The notes: generated by a model from the letters alone, not told the origin. Positions 17,093-26,949 are shown, counted from the first letter of the stretch. The stretch: 54,690 nt of DNA from an uncultured Prevotellaceae bacterium (GCA_902770195.1 CACXSA010000013.1:1-54690); one strand, 5' to 3'. Translations and numbers: made by a program.

Positions 17093-17173
17093 GGAAAAAC
17101 TTTGTGAATATGAATATTTTTCATAAAAAAAATACACCTGTTTTCATGTTTTAAAAATTATTCACTAAAAAAA

Positions 17174-17216
17174 GTGGAGAAAAGTGGGGGAATGTGGGGA
17201 GAAATGATTAACTTTG
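17174..17216 (+). promoter_or_regulatory. MraZ operator and dcw promoter
   Basis: Three direct repeats starting GTGG at 17174, 17184 and 17194 (GTGGAG, GTGGGGG, GTGGGGA) are spaced exactly 10 bp. This is the known layout of MraZ-binding boxes, one per helical turn. The -7 element TAACTTTG follows at 17209-17216, so the repeats cover the -33 region. Binding by MraZ, encoded 32 bp downstream, would block its own promoter. Confidence 0.85.
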
Positions 17217-17247
17217 CACCCACAGTTATAAAAATAAAGAAGTACGC

Positions 17248-17697
17248 ATGCGATTTTTAGGTAACATAGAAGCCAAAACAGACACGAAAGGACGTGCTTT
17301 CCTGCCCGCTATCTTCCGCAAGGTATTGCAAGCCGGAGGCAACGACCGGCTAGTGTTACGCAAAGATGTCTTCCAGCCATGCCTCGTGCTTTACCCAGAA
17401 AGTGTATGGAACGAGCAGATGGACAGCATGCGCACCCGTCTTAACCGATGGAATAAGCAGCAACAGCAGGTATTCCGTCAGTTTGTCAGTGAAGTGGAGC
17501 TATTAACCCTTGACGGCAACGGGCGCTTTCTTATTCCCAAACGCTACCTTCGTATGGCTTCCATAGAGCAGGACATCAAGTTCATCGGAATGGGAGATAC
17601 CATAGAAATCTGGAGCAACTCCAAGGTAGAGGAACAGCAAATGACCCCTGAACAATTTGGACAAGCTTTGGAAGACCTCATGAAGAGTGAAGAGTGA
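17248..17697 (+). CDS. mraZ: Transcriptional regulator MraZ
   Basis: A 149-residue protein with two SpoVT-AbrB-like domains that forms a ring and binds the repeats upstream of the dcw cluster. Conserved DxKGR-type motifs occur twice: AKTDTKGRAFLPAIFRK near the N-terminus and LTLDGNGRFLIPKRYLR in the second half. It is the first gene of the cluster and sits behind its own operator. The final residues (MKSEE) and the TGA stop are encoded by the start of a long GTGAAGA/GTGAAAA array, which means the repeat has replaced or trimmed the native C-terminus. Confidence 0.96.
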   Translation: MRFLGNIEAKTDTKGRAFLPAIFRKVLQAGGNDRLVLRKDVFQPCLVLYPESVWNEQMDSMRTRLNRWNKQQQQVFRQFVSEVELLTLDGNGRFLIPKRYLRMASIEQDIKFIGMGDTIEIWSNSKVEEQQMTPEQFGQALEDLMKSEE

Positions 17698-17847
17698 AAA
17701 GTGAAAAGTGAAAAGTGAAAAGTGAAGAGTGAAGAGTGAAAAGTGAAAAGTGAAGAGTGAAAAGTGAAGAGTGAAAAGTGAAAAGTGAAAAGTGAAGAGT
17801 GAAAAGTGAAGAGTGAAAAGTGAAGAGTGAAAAGTGAAGAGTGAAGA
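17682..17847 (+). repeat. GTGAAAA/GTGAAGA heptamer array, 24 units
   Basis: Twenty-four units in perfect 7-bp phase differ almost only by A or G at position 6. The order (G for GTGAAGA, A for GTGAAAA) is GGAAAAGGAAGAGAAAGAGA then GAGG. It fills the whole mraZ-rsmH gap; the rsmH ATG follows directly. TGA occurs in all three frames of the coding strand. Confidence 0.97.
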
Positions 17848-18759
17848 ATGATTATAACAGCTGAGACATATCACGTCCCTGTACTTCTCCGGGAAAGCGT
17901 TGACGGGCTGGCTATCCAGCCCGACGGCATTTACGTAGATGTAACCTTCGGAGGAGGTGGTCATTCCAAGGAGATTCTGTCACGCCTTGGCTCGAAAGGT
18001 CATCTGTACAGCTTCGACCAAGACGCTGATGCAGAGAAAAACATTGTCAATGACGACAGGTTTACCTTTGTACGGAGCAACTTCAGATATCTCAACAACT
18101 GGATGCAATATTATGGTGTAGAGAAGATAGACGGACTGTTGGCAGACTTAGGAGTATCAAGTCATCATTTCGACGACGAGACACGAGGCTTCTCCTTTCG
18201 CTTCAACGCACCATTAGATATGCGTATGAATAAAAGGGCGGGACAAACTGCTGCTGACATACTGAACAACTATACGGAAGAGCAACTGGCTGATGTCTTT
18301 TACCTCTACGGAGAGATTAAAAATGCCAAGCGCATAGCAAAGGTGATTTGTGAATACCGTCAGCATAAGCCCCTTCAGACCACAGCAGACCTGGGAGAAG
18401 CGACCAGTATCATCATACATCCTGAGCGGGAGAAAAAGGAGACCGCAAAACTGTATCAGGCCCTGAGAATTGAGGTAAACCACGAGATGGAAGCCTTACG
18501 CGACATGCTTCTTGGTGCAACCAAGCTGCTTCGTCAAGGAGGGCGCCTCAGCGTTATCACTTACCACTCGTTGGAAGACCGCATCGTCAAAAACGTAATG
18601 AAAGCTGGCAACGCAGAAGGAAAAATAGAACAGGACTTCTATGGACGCCTCCATAGTCCGTTCCACCTAGTCAATAAGGTCGCCACTCCTTCAGAAGAAG
18701 AAGTTCAAAACAATCCACGCAGTCGCAGTGCAAAACTTAGAATAGCAGAAAAGATATAA
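17848..18759 (+). CDS. rsmH: 16S rRNA (cytosine(1402)-N4)-methyltransferase
   Basis: A 303-residue RsmH (MraW) enzyme that adds the N4 methyl group to C1402 of 16S rRNA using S-adenosylmethionine. The SAM-binding loop is DVTFGGGGHSKEIL, followed by the acidic residue in LYSFDQDADA; DGLLADLGVSSHHFDDETRGFSF is the family signature, and the C-terminal YHSLEDRIVKN and NPRSRSAKLR complete it. The gene starts right at the end of the heptamer array after mraZ and is followed by ftsL after 5 bp. Confidence 0.97.
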   Translation: MIITAETYHVPVLLRESVDGLAIQPDGIYVDVTFGGGGHSKEILSRLGSKGHLYSFDQDADAEKNIVNDDRFTFVRSNFRYLNNWMQYYGVEKIDGLLADLGVSSHHFDDETRGFSFRFNAPLDMRMNKRAGQTAADILNNYTEEQLADVFYLYGEIKNAKRIAKVICEYRQHKPLQTTADLGEATSIIIHPEREKKETAKLYQALRIEVNHEMEALRDMLLGATKLLRQGGRLSVITYHSLEDRIVKNVMKAGNAEGKIEQDFYGRLHSPFHLVNKVATPSEEEVQNNPRSRSAKLRIAEKI

Positions 18760-18764
18760 GAGAC

Positions 18765-19232
18765 ATGGCAGAAGACAACATAAGAGACATCGACCTAGAG
18801 GATCAAGAGGACTCAGAAGTCCTAGAGAAGCCAGAGAATCCAGAAAGCAGTATCAAGGATACTCTTCAGAAGATCAAGGAAACAGTCAGTGAGGAAGACC
18901 CCCACCCTTCTTCACAACTGAATTTGCGTACCATTTTAGGTGGTGACTTGCTGACTACACAAACGGTACGCTCACAAATCTGGCTTTTTGTACTGATTGT
19001 AGGTTTCACTATCATGTATGTGGCCTTTCGGTACCAGTGTCAACAAGACATGCTCAACATTGACCGTTTAGAGAATCAGTTGAAGGACGCCAAATTCAAG
19101 GCACTGAGTTCTTCTAGCACACTGACGGAGAAATGTCGCGAGAGTCGTGTCCTCGACATCCTGAAACAGAATAAAGACTCGCTATTGCATCAAGCAGACC
19201 AGCCACCGTATATCATTCAGGTGCCTGAATGA
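18765..19232 (+). CDS. ftsL: FtsL-like cell division protein
   Basis: A 155-residue bitopic protein: an acidic N-terminal tail (~1-70), one transmembrane helix (IWLFVLIVGFTIMYVAF, about 76-92) and a short periplasmic coiled coil (MLNIDRLENQLKDAKFKALS). Sequence identity among FtsL proteins is low, so the call rests on topology and on its place between rsmH and ftsI. It should bridge the FtsQ complex and FtsI/FtsW at the septum. The N-terminal tail is longer than in E. coli FtsL, as usual in this phylum. Confidence 0.85.
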   Translation: MAEDNIRDIDLEDQEDSEVLEKPENPESSIKDTLQKIKETVSEEDPHPSSQLNLRTILGGDLLTTQTVRSQIWLFVLIVGFTIMYVAFRYQCQQDMLNIDRLENQLKDAKFKALSSSSTLTEKCRESRVLDILKQNKDSLLHQADQPPYIIQVPE

Positions 19233-19251
19233 TAAAAATGAGGAATGAGGA

Positions 19252-21390
19252 ATGAGCAAATTTGATAATAATAAAGTAATGCCGCGCTACATGGCTATCG
19301 CCATTGTACTAACGCTCATTGGCTTTGCCATTATTGGCAGGGCGCTCTACATCATGACTGCCAAGAAAGAATATTGGACGGAGGTGGCCGACCGATTGAA
19401 GCGTGATTCCGTGAGCGTGAAGCCTGTTCGTGGAAACATTCTCAGTTGCGATGGTCAGTTAATGGCCAGTAGCATTCCAGAATACAGGATCTTCATTGAT
19501 TTCCAAGCAGCAGCCTTTGAGAAAGACGACTCGCTGTGGCTCAGCAAAGTAGATTCCGTATGCGAAGGGCTCAGCAAGATATTCCCATTGACAGCCTATG
19601 AATTCAAGGTCCTATTCGACAAAGGTCGTCAGAAAGTCAATGGTAATGGTACCGTTGGAGCACGTCACTGGCCCATCTGGCCCAAGCGTATAGACTACAA
19701 CACCTATACAGAGGTCAAGAAATTACCGTTCTTCAACATGCCAAGGTTCAAGAGCGGTTTCCACGAGGAAGAGTTTAATTCCCGTCGCCGTCCCTTTGGC
19801 TCTCTGGCTCAGCGTACTGTTGGCGGTATGTATGGAGCCAAGGACTCCGCCTATTTTGGACTGGAGCTGGCCTACGACTCTATATTAAGAGGAACGCCCG
19901 GCATCACAGGACGCCGTAAGATTCTGAACAAATACATGAATATACCCGTCACACTGCCTATTGACGGTGGTGATATTGTGACCACTATTGATGTAAACAT
20001 GCAAGACTTGGCAGAGCGAGCCCTTCTTGACGAGTTAAAGCTTATCAACGGAGAGATGGGTGTTGCCATCCTCATGGAGGTGGAAACAGGCGATGTCAAG
20101 GCCATTGTCAACATGCAACGCTACTACGACAAGCAAGGCACCCCCTATTATGCAGAAACCGTCAATAGCGCCATCAGCTACCGCTGTGAGCCAGGCTCTG
20201 TATTCAAGGTTGCCTCTTTCCTTGTAGCCTTAGACGATGAACTGTCCATTGAAGGCAGTAAGATAGATACCAGCTACGTCATCCACACTGGCTGTGGAGT
20301 TTTACCCATGTACGGTCGTGAGATGAAAGACCACAACTGGCGACGCGGTGGCTATGGTGACATCAATATGGCTCGCACACTGGAGGTAAGTTCAAACATT
20401 GGTGTGAGTCATGTTATCGACAAAATATACCACGACCAAGCTGAGCGTTATGTACAAGGACTTCATCGTATCGGTATCGCTGAAGACCTGAAATTACAAA
20501 ACATTCTACCTGGTTATCGTCCACCAATTATCCGTATGCCCCATCGCAAGAAAAACGGTCGCTATGATGACAACTGGTATGCCACCACGCTGCCTTGGAT
20601 GTCTATTGGCTACGAGACACAGATAGCTCCTATCAACACCGTTACTTTCTACAATGCTATTGCCAACAATGGCAAGATGATGAGACCACGTTTTGTCAAA
20701 CAAGTCATGAAAAATGGCGAGATCATCAAGGAGTTCCCTCCTGAGGTTATCAAAGAAAGTATTGCAAAGCCCAAGGCACTGAAGACTATGCAAACCATTT
20801 TGGAGCATGTCGTCAGTCAAGGACTGGGACGTAAGGCAGGTTCAGAGCATTTCAAAGTGGCAGGAAAGACCGGAACCGCACAAGTATCACAGGGTAAAGC
20901 CGGTTATAAGAGTGGTACCGTTCAATACTGGCTGTCTTTTGCCGGTTATTTCCCCGCAGACAACCCACGCTATTCATGTATTGTCTGCCTAAAGAAATCA
21001 GGTTTGCCTGCTTCTGGTGGAGGCATGAGTGGTGTTGTCTTCCGTCAAATTGCAGAAGGTGTGATGGCCCGTAATCTGAAAATGAGCGTCAAAGATGCCC
21101 ATGACGAACTGTCTGTTGCCATCCCCGATGTCAAAAGTGGCAACGTAAAAGATGCCAACTATGTTTTGGGGAAATTAGGTATCAACAAGCATGTGACACA
21201 AGCAGAAGAACAGACAAAGGGAAACATTACGCCCAACGTGGTAGGAATGGGAGCAAAAGATGCTGTTTACCTGCTGGAAAGCCGTGGGCTACGCGTGAAA
21301 CTTCACGGACGTGGAAAGGTAAAGAAACAAAGCTACCCAGCCGGCAAGGAAATTTTAAAAGGATGCGAGTGTGTTTTAACATTGGAATAA
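19252..21390 (+). CDS. ftsI: Septal penicillin-binding protein (FtsI/PBP3 type) with PASTA domain
   Basis: A 712-residue class B transpeptidase that crosslinks septal peptidoglycan. It has one N-terminal membrane helix (~14-34), a dimerisation domain (~50-220) and the transpeptidase domain with the three active-site motifs: SVFK (Ser near 316), SSN (~380) and KTGTAQ (~539). The C-terminal ~65 residues form one PASTA module (PNVVGMGAKDAVYLLESRG). PASTA on FtsI is common in Bacteroidota and absent in E. coli. The start codon is embedded in a small period-7 repeat, AATGAGG. It is fourth in the dcw operon, and murE follows after 20 bp. Confidence 0.96.
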   Translation: MSKFDNNKVMPRYMAIAIVLTLIGFAIIGRALYIMTAKKEYWTEVADRLKRDSVSVKPVRGNILSCDGQLMASSIPEYRIFIDFQAAAFEKDDSLWLSKVDSVCEGLSKIFPLTAYEFKVLFDKGRQKVNGNGTVGARHWPIWPKRIDYNTYTEVKKLPFFNMPRFKSGFHEEEFNSRRRPFGSLAQRTVGGMYGAKDSAYFGLELAYDSILRGTPGITGRRKILNKYMNIPVTLPIDGGDIVTTIDVNMQDLAERALLDELKLINGEMGVAILMEVETGDVKAIVNMQRYYDKQGTPYYAETVNSAISYRCEPGSVFKVASFLVALDDELSIEGSKIDTSYVIHTGCGVLPMYGREMKDHNWRRGGYGDINMARTLEVSSNIGVSHVIDKIYHDQAERYVQGLHRIGIAEDLKLQNILPGYRPPIIRMPHRKKNGRYDDNWYATTLPWMSIGYETQIAPINTVTFYNAIANNGKMMRPRFVKQVMKNGEIIKEFPPEVIKESIAKPKALKTMQTILEHVVSQGLGRKAGSEHFKVAGKTGTAQVSQGKAGYKSGTVQYWLSFAGYFPADNPRYSCIVCLKKSGLPASGGGMSGVVFRQIAEGVMARNLKMSVKDAHDELSVAIPDVKSGNVKDANYVLGKLGINKHVTQAEEQTKGNITPNVVGMGAKDAVYLLESRGLRVKLHGRGKVKKQSYPAGKEILKGCECVLTLE

Positions 21391-21410
21391 ATTTAAAATA
21401 AAAAAGGTGT

Positions 21411-22871
21411 ATGAAACTAAGCGAACTGCTTAAACGAATCAAGCCCATTGCCATTATTGGTAACGCAGAGGCTGAGATTACAGGCGTGAACATCGACTCA
21501 CGCAAAATAGAGAACGGTCATCTTTTCGTAGCCATTAAAGGCACACAGACCGATGGTCACCGTTTCATTCCCAAGGCGTTGGAACTTGGTGCCATTGCCG
21601 TGCTTTGCGAAGATATGCCTGAGAAGCAACAGCAAGGTGTCACCTACATCCAGGTGGCTTCTACCGAAGATGCCGTAGGACCTGTTGCCACTGTCTTTTA
21701 TGGGGAGCCTTCTTTAAAGCTTAAACTTGTTGGTGTAACAGGAACCAATGGCAAAACAACAATCGCCACCTTATTATATAATATGTTCCGTCGGTTCGGT
21801 CATAAATGCGGACTGCTTTCTACGGTATGCAACTACATCGAAGATACACCCATTCCTGCAGACCATACCACCCCTGACCCCATAGAGCTAAACCGTCTGC
21901 TTCATCAAATGGTGGAGGCAGGCTGTGAGTATGCTTTTATGGAATGTTCAAGTCATGCCATTGCCCAAAAGCGCATTGGGGGGCTTGTCTTTGCTGGCGG
22001 ACTATTTACCAATCTCACTCGCGACCACTTGGACTATCATAAGACTTTCGAGAACTATCGTGATGCCAAGAAAGCGTTTTTTGACAGTCTTCCGAAAGAT
22101 GCCTTTGCCATTACCAATGCTGACGACAAGAACGGCAGTGTGATGGTACAGAACACAAAAGCGCAGGTAAAGACCTACTCAACACGGACAATGGCAGATT
22201 TCCGGGCACGCATCATTGAATGCCACTTTGAGGGTATGTACTTAGAAATCAACGGGCGCGAAGTAGGTGTTCAGTTTATTGGTAAATTCAATGTTTCCAA
22301 TCTGTTGGCCGTCTATGGAGCTGCTACCATGCTAGGAAAGAAGCCTGAGGACATACTCGTTGTGCTGAGCACATTAAAGAGTGTGGCTGGCAGACTAGAA
22401 CCTATTCGTTCTCAAGATGGTATCACAGCCATTGTCGATTACGCTCACACACCTGATGCTTTGGAAAACGTGCTAAATGCCATCCATGAGGTATTAGAAG
22501 GAAAGCAAGGCAAAGTCATTACCGTCTGTGGAGCCGGAGGAAATCGTGATAAAGGCAAGCGTCCGCTGATGGCACAAGAAGCCGTCAAGCAAAGCGACCG
22601 TGTCATTATCACTTCCGACAATCCCCGAAATGAAGAGCCGCAAGATATTATCAACGACATGTTAGCAGGTCTTACACCTGCTCAGATGAAAAAGGTGATC
22701 TCTATTGTTGACCGCAAGGAAGCCATCCGTACTGCTTGCATGATGGCAGAGAAAGGTGATGTCATTCTCATCGCCGGTAAAGGGCACGAAGACTATCAGG
22801 AAATCAAGGGTGTCAAGCACCACTTTGACGACCGTGAAATTGTTCGTGAAATATTCGCTATAACAGCATAA
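21411..22871 (+). CDS. murE: UDP-MurNAc-L-Ala-D-Glu:meso-diaminopimelate ligase
   Basis: A 486-residue Mur ligase that adds the third residue of the peptidoglycan stem peptide. The ATP loop VTGTNGKTT lies near residue 110, and the substrate-selecting motif DNPR (~403-406) marks a meso-diaminopimelate enzyme, in line with Gram-negative peptidoglycan. [11 protein letters not shown] and the later GKGHEDYQ are family landmarks. It is part of the continuous dcw run, with mraY 32 bp downstream. Confidence 0.97.
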   Translation: MKLSELLKRIKPIAIIGNAEAEITGVNIDSRKIENGHLFVAIKGTQTDGHRFIPKALELGAIAVLCEDMPEKQQQGVTYIQVASTEDAVGPVATVFYGEPSLKLKLVGVTGTNGKTTIATLLYNMFRRFGHKCGLLSTVCNYIEDTPIPADHTTPDPIELNRLLHQMVEAGCEYAFMECSSHAIAQKRIGGLVFAGGLFTNLTRDHLDYHKTFENYRDAKKAFFDSLPKDAFAITNADDKNGSVMVQNTKAQVKTYSTRTMADFRARIIECHFEGMYLEINGREVGVQFIGKFNVSNLLAVYGAATMLGKKPEDILVVLSTLKSVAGRLEPIRSQDGITAIVDYAHTPDALENVLNAIHEVLEGKQGKVITVCGAGGNRDKGKRPLMAQEAVKQSDRVIITSDNPRNEEPQDIINDMLAGLTPAQMKKVISIVDRKEAIRTACMMAEKGDVILIAGKGHEDYQEIKGVKHHFDDREIVREIFAITA

Positions 22872-22903
22872 CGATATCATGTCATAACGAAAAATTAAAG
22901 ACA

Positions 22904-24175
22904 ATGCTATACTACATCTTCAGATTCCTAGAGCAGTTCAATATCCCCGGAGCACATATCTGGTCGTATATCTCGTTCCGATCATTGCTTGCCCTCATCC
23001 TGTCGCTAATTATCTCGGCATGGTTTGGTGAGTATTTCATCAAGTGGATGAAACGTCGTAACATCTCAGAAACAGCTCGTGACCCAAGCATCGACCCATT
23101 CGGAGAGAAAAAGAAAGGGGTACCCACCATGGGTGGTATTATCATTATCGTGTCCATCCTTGTTCCTGTTTTGTTGTTGGGACGTATGCGAAACATCTAC
23201 CTACTGATCATGATTGTAACTACCGTGTGGCTGGGATTCCTTGGCTTTATGGATGATTACATCAAGATTTTCAAGAAGAACAAAGAAGGTTTGAAAGGCA
23301 TTTATAAAATTATCGGACAAGTTAGTATCGGTTTTATCGTAGGTCTTACTTTATGGTTAAGCCCCGACGCAGTCGTTCGTGAGAATATCACAGAAACCAA
23401 AGAGAATCAGGAAATCGTAATAAAGCATAATACCGAGCCTGTAAAATCTCTGCAAACAACTATTCCGTTCATCAAGAACCACAATTTGAACTATTCTAAC
23501 ATCATGTCATTCTGTGGGAAATACAAGGTGGCAGCAGGATGGATATTGTTTGTCATTATGACTATTCTAGCCGTTACTGCTGTCTCTAATGGTGCAAATC
23601 TAAATGATGGTATGGACGGCATGTGCGCAGGCAACTCGGCTATCATCGGAGTAGCTTTGCTGATATTTGCGTACGTCTCTTCCCACATCGTATTTGCCGC
23701 CTATTTCGATATCATGTATATCCCCGGCTCACAGGAATTAGTAGTATTTTTAAGTGCCTTTACAGGGGCTATGATTGGTTTCCTGTGGTATAATGCCTAT
23801 CCTGCACAGGTTTTCATGGGAGATACCGGCTCGCTGACCATCGGAGGAATCATTGGTGTTTGTGCCATTATCATCCATAAGGAGCTCATGCTTCCGATTC
23901 TCTGCGGCATCTTCTTCATCGAGAGCCTCAGCGTCATCATTCAGACACAATGGTTCAAATTACAGAAACGCAAGGGCAAAAGGGTGCGCGTCTTCCGTGC
24001 TACGCCCATCCACGATACCTTCCGTAGATTGGATTCACAACTGGATGCTACAAGCACCTACATTCTCAAAGGATGGCCACACCGTCCATTCCATGAGTCA
24101 AAAATAACCATCCGTTTCTGGATTGCATCCATTATCTTAGCAGCATTAGCGATAATAACCCTAAAGGTGAGATAA
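22904..24175 (+). CDS. mraY: Phospho-MurNAc-pentapeptide transferase
   Basis: A 423-residue integral membrane enzyme that moves phospho-MurNAc-pentapeptide to undecaprenyl phosphate, forming lipid I. Catalytic signatures are present: PTMGGIIII, LGFMDDYIKI (Asp pair), NGANLNDGMDGM and the late motif RATPIHDTFRR. Compared with the ~360-residue E. coli enzyme it has an extra ~55-residue loop (about 160-215, rich in charged residues) between transmembrane helices. The gene ends at the start of an array that separates it from murD. Confidence 0.97.
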   Translation: MLYYIFRFLEQFNIPGAHIWSYISFRSLLALILSLIISAWFGEYFIKWMKRRNISETARDPSIDPFGEKKKGVPTMGGIIIIVSILVPVLLLGRMRNIYLLIMIVTTVWLGFLGFMDDYIKIFKKNKEGLKGIYKIIGQVSIGFIVGLTLWLSPDAVVRENITETKENQEIVIKHNTEPVKSLQTTIPFIKNHNLNYSNIMSFCGKYKVAAGWILFVIMTILAVTAVSNGANLNDGMDGMCAGNSAIIGVALLIFAYVSSHIVFAAYFDIMYIPGSQELVVFLSAFTGAMIGFLWYNAYPAQVFMGDTGSLTIGGIIGVCAIIIHKELMLPILCGIFFIESLSVIIQTQWFKLQKRKGKRVRVFRATPIHDTFRRLDSQLDATSTYILKGWPHRPFHESKITIRFWIASIILAALAIITLKVR

Positions 24176-24283
24176 GAGTGAAAAGTGAAGAGTGAAAAGT
24201 GAAAAGTGAAGAGTGAAAAGTGCGCTCGACCTTTGGTCGCTTTGACCTCGGTCAAAGAAGAGTGAAGAGTGAAACATCAAGAG
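24174..24283 (+). repeat. GTGAAAA/GTGAAGA arrays around twin hairpins
   Basis: Seven or so heptamers (24177-24220) are followed by two short perfect hairpins, CGACC-TTT-GGTCG (24228-24240) and CTTTGACC-TC-GGTCAAAG (24241-24258 region), then more heptamers in the same direction. It fills the mraY-murD gap. The hairpins lack a T run, so they are not classical terminators. Confidence 0.85.
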
Positions 24284-24302
24284 TGAATAATTACCTACCA
24301 TA

Positions 24303-25634
24303 ATGAAAAGAATTGTTATATTAGGAGCTGGTGAGAGTGGTGCTGGAGCAGCCGTTTTAGCCAAGAAAGAAGGTTTTGATGTCTTCGTCAGTGACATGTC
24401 GAAGATTAGCGATAAGTATAAGAAACTGATGGACGACCATCAGATTTCATGGGAAGAAGGTCAGCATACAGAAGAGAAAATTCTGAATGCCGATGAGATC
24501 ATCAAGAGTCCTGGCATCCCTGACACAGCACCTATGATTGTAAAAATCAAAGAAAAGGGTATCCATATCATTAGCGAGATTGAGTTTGCTGGTCGCTACA
24601 CACAATCTAAAATGATATGTATTACAGGTTCTAATGGCAAGACCACTACCACTAGTTTAATCTATCATATTTTCAAAAAGGCTGGATATGATGCGGGGCT
24701 GGCGGGCAATATCGGTAATTCCCTGGCATTGCAAGTGGCTGAAGATCCTCATGACTATTATATTATTGAGCTAAGTTCTTTCCAGTTGGATAATATGTAC
24801 GATTTCCGTGCAAACATTGCAATCCTACTGAACATCACTCCCGACCATCTTGACCGCTACGATTTCAAGATGCAAAACTATGTTGATTCGAAGATGCGCA
24901 TCATCCAGAACCAAACGCCTCAAGATGCTTTCATCTATTGGAACGATGACCCTATTATCAAAAAAGAATTAGAGAAATACAGTATCCAGGCTATCCAATT
25001 CCCATTCTCTGAACTAAAGGAGAAAGGCTCCATCGGTTATATCGAGGAAGGAAAATATAAGATAGAAAAGCCCGAGCCGTTCAATATGGAACAAGAGTCT
25101 CTCAGTCTGACGGGTAAACATAATATATACAACTCATTGGCAGCAGGCATCGCCACCAATATTGCGGGCATTCAAAAAGATGTCATCCGTGAGTCGCTAA
25201 GTGATTTCCCTGGTGTTGAGCATCGCTTAGAAAAAGTATGTACTGTGCGTGGCGTACAGTATATTAACGACTCGAAAGCTACCAATGTGGATGCCTGCTG
25301 GTATGCTTTAGAATCGATGAAAACCAAGACCATTCTCATTATAGGCGGCAAGGATAAGGGCAATGACTATGATCCTATAAAACCTCTGGTGAAGGAAAAA
25401 TGTGCCGGCTTAGTCTATTTAGGAGCAGACAATCAGAAGTTGCATGACAATTTCGATGCCTTGGGTATTCCCGTTCGTGACACACATTCCATGAAAGAAT
25501 GTGTCCAGGCCTGCTATGAAATGGCAGAACCCGGTATGACAGTATTACTATCCCCTTGCTGTGCAAGTTTTGATCTCTTTAAAAACATGGAAGATCGTGG
25601 TGAACAGTTCAAAACCTTGGCTAAGGCTTTGTAA
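24303..25634 (+). CDS. murD: UDP-MurNAc-L-alanine:D-glutamate ligase
   Basis: A 443-residue Mur ligase that adds D-glutamate to UDP-MurNAc-L-Ala in the cytoplasm. Its Rossmann-like N-terminus begins RIVILGAGESGAGAA, the ATP loop is ITGSNGKTTTT (~residue 107), and the C-terminal domain holds YINDSKATNVDACWYAL, where the Mur-specific aspartate and lysine sit. The start ATG follows a mixed array and hairpin segment; ftsW begins 51 bp after the stop, behind a partly decayed GTGAAAA-like stretch. Confidence 0.97.
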   Translation: MKRIVILGAGESGAGAAVLAKKEGFDVFVSDMSKISDKYKKLMDDHQISWEEGQHTEEKILNADEIIKSPGIPDTAPMIVKIKEKGIHIISEIEFAGRYTQSKMICITGSNGKTTTTSLIYHIFKKAGYDAGLAGNIGNSLALQVAEDPHDYYIIELSSFQLDNMYDFRANIAILLNITPDHLDRYDFKMQNYVDSKMRIIQNQTPQDAFIYWNDDPIIKKELEKYSIQAIQFPFSELKEKGSIGYIEEGKYKIEKPEPFNMEQESLSLTGKHNIYNSLAAGIATNIAGIQKDVIRESLSDFPGVEHRLEKVCTVRGVQYINDSKATNVDACWYALESMKTKTILIIGGKDKGNDYDPIKPLVKEKCAGLVYLGADNQKLHDNFDALGIPVRDTHSMKECVQACYEMAEPGMTVLLSPCCASFDLFKNMEDRGEQFKTLAKAL

Positions 25635-25685
25635 GTGTAAAGTGAAAAATGTAAAACGAAAAGTACGAGCGGTTAACGCTATAAT

Positions 25686-26921
25686 ATGAACAAAAGAATA
25701 GGTAATATCTTCAAAGGCGACCGAGTCATATGGATGGTATTCTTCTTCCTCTGTATGATCAGTATCGTAGAGGTTTTCTCTGCATCTAGCGGGCTGACCT
25801 ATAAGAGTCAGAACTACATTGGTCCTATCGTCTATCATGCCGGCACCATCATTGTCGGTGTTGTAGTCGCCATTGTTACGCTCAACATACCATGCCGCTA
25901 TTTTAAATTGATGACACCATTTCTTATGCTCGTCTCCCTGATTACCTTGTTATGGGTGCTTCTTGCAGGTACCAAGGTAGGTGATGCTGGTCGATGGATA
26001 AACCTATTCGGCTTTACTTTTCAGCCGTCTGAAATTGCGAAGGGTACTGTTGTGCTGATCGTTGCACAAATATTAGCCGCTATGCAACGAGAGAACGGAG
26101 CAGACCGGAATGCTTTCAAATGGATTATGTGGATTACTCTCCCCGCCTGTTTCCTCATCGGTCTGGAAAACCTCTCAACTTCAGCTATGCTTTTTGCAGT
26201 AGTTTTCCTGATGATGTTCATCGGACTAGTTCCTTTGCGCCAGTTAGGCAAGCTGGCAGGCACCGTCATTCTGTTGGTAGTCTTCACGCTGTCTATGGTC
26301 ATGATTATGGGACATGACACTACAGAAGTCAATCAGGAACTGACAAAAGTTGAAAAGACAGAGCAACCCAAGAAGAAAAATGCCATTGAAAAGATGTTCC
26401 ATCGTGCAGACACATGGAAAAGCCGTATCATGAAGTTTGGCAAGCCTAAGCCCACCCCACAGGAGTATGACCTTGACAAGGATGCACAGGTGGCTCACGC
26501 CAACATCGCCATTGTATCAAGTGGTGTCATTGGAAAAGGGCCTGGTAAGAGCACAGAACGAGATTTCTTGTCACAAGCATTCTCTGATTTCATTTATGCC
26601 ATCATCATTGAGGAGTTAGGAATTATCGGTGCTTTTGCTGTGGTCTTCCTCTACATTGTACTACTTTATCGCTGTGCTCGTATCGCCAGTCGTTGCGAAA
26701 ACAACTTCCCTGCTTTTCTTGCTATGGGGTTAGGATTGTTGCTGGTCATTCAAGCCACATTTAACATGATGGTAGCTGTTGGACTTGCGCCTGTAACGGG
26801 ACAGCCCTTACCATTGATATCCAAAGGTGGTACATCAACAATCATCAACTGTGCCTACATTGGTGCCATACTAAGCGTCAGCAAATCAGCAAAAATGAAG
26901 AAAGAAGAAAATATCAAATAA
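25686..26921 (+). CDS. ftsW: Septal lipid II polymerase FtsW
   Basis: A 411-residue SEDS glycosyltransferase that polymerises lipid II at the septum with FtsI. Ten transmembrane segments are apparent. The catalytic region is recognisable by GRWINLFGFTFQPSEIAKGT, and the C-terminal signature by TGQPLPLISKGGTS. A ~65-residue charged cytoplasmic or periplasmic insertion (about 215-280, EKTEQPKKKNAIEKMFHR) is longer than in proteobacterial FtsW. It stands between murD and murG. Confidence 0.96.
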   Translation: MNKRIGNIFKGDRVIWMVFFFLCMISIVEVFSASSGLTYKSQNYIGPIVYHAGTIIVGVVVAIVTLNIPCRYFKLMTPFLMLVSLITLLWVLLAGTKVGDAGRWINLFGFTFQPSEIAKGTVVLIVAQILAAMQRENGADRNAFKWIMWITLPACFLIGLENLSTSAMLFAVVFLMMFIGLVPLRQLGKLAGTVILLVVFTLSMVMIMGHDTTEVNQELTKVEKTEQPKKKNAIEKMFHRADTWKSRIMKFGKPKPTPQEYDLDKDAQVAHANIAIVSSGVIGKGPGKSTERDFLSQAFSDFIYAIIIEELGIIGAFAVVFLYIVLLYRCARIASRCENNFPAFLAMGLGLLLVIQATFNMMVAVGLAPVTGQPLPLISKGGTSTIINCAYIGAILSVSKSAKMKKEENIK

Positions 26922-26949
26922 AATATGCAAAGAAAAGAAATATAATTCG

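Noticed and set aside
17682..17847. CRISPR or coding repeat for the heptamer array
   Set aside because: Period 7, no spacers, and stops in all frames of the plus strand.
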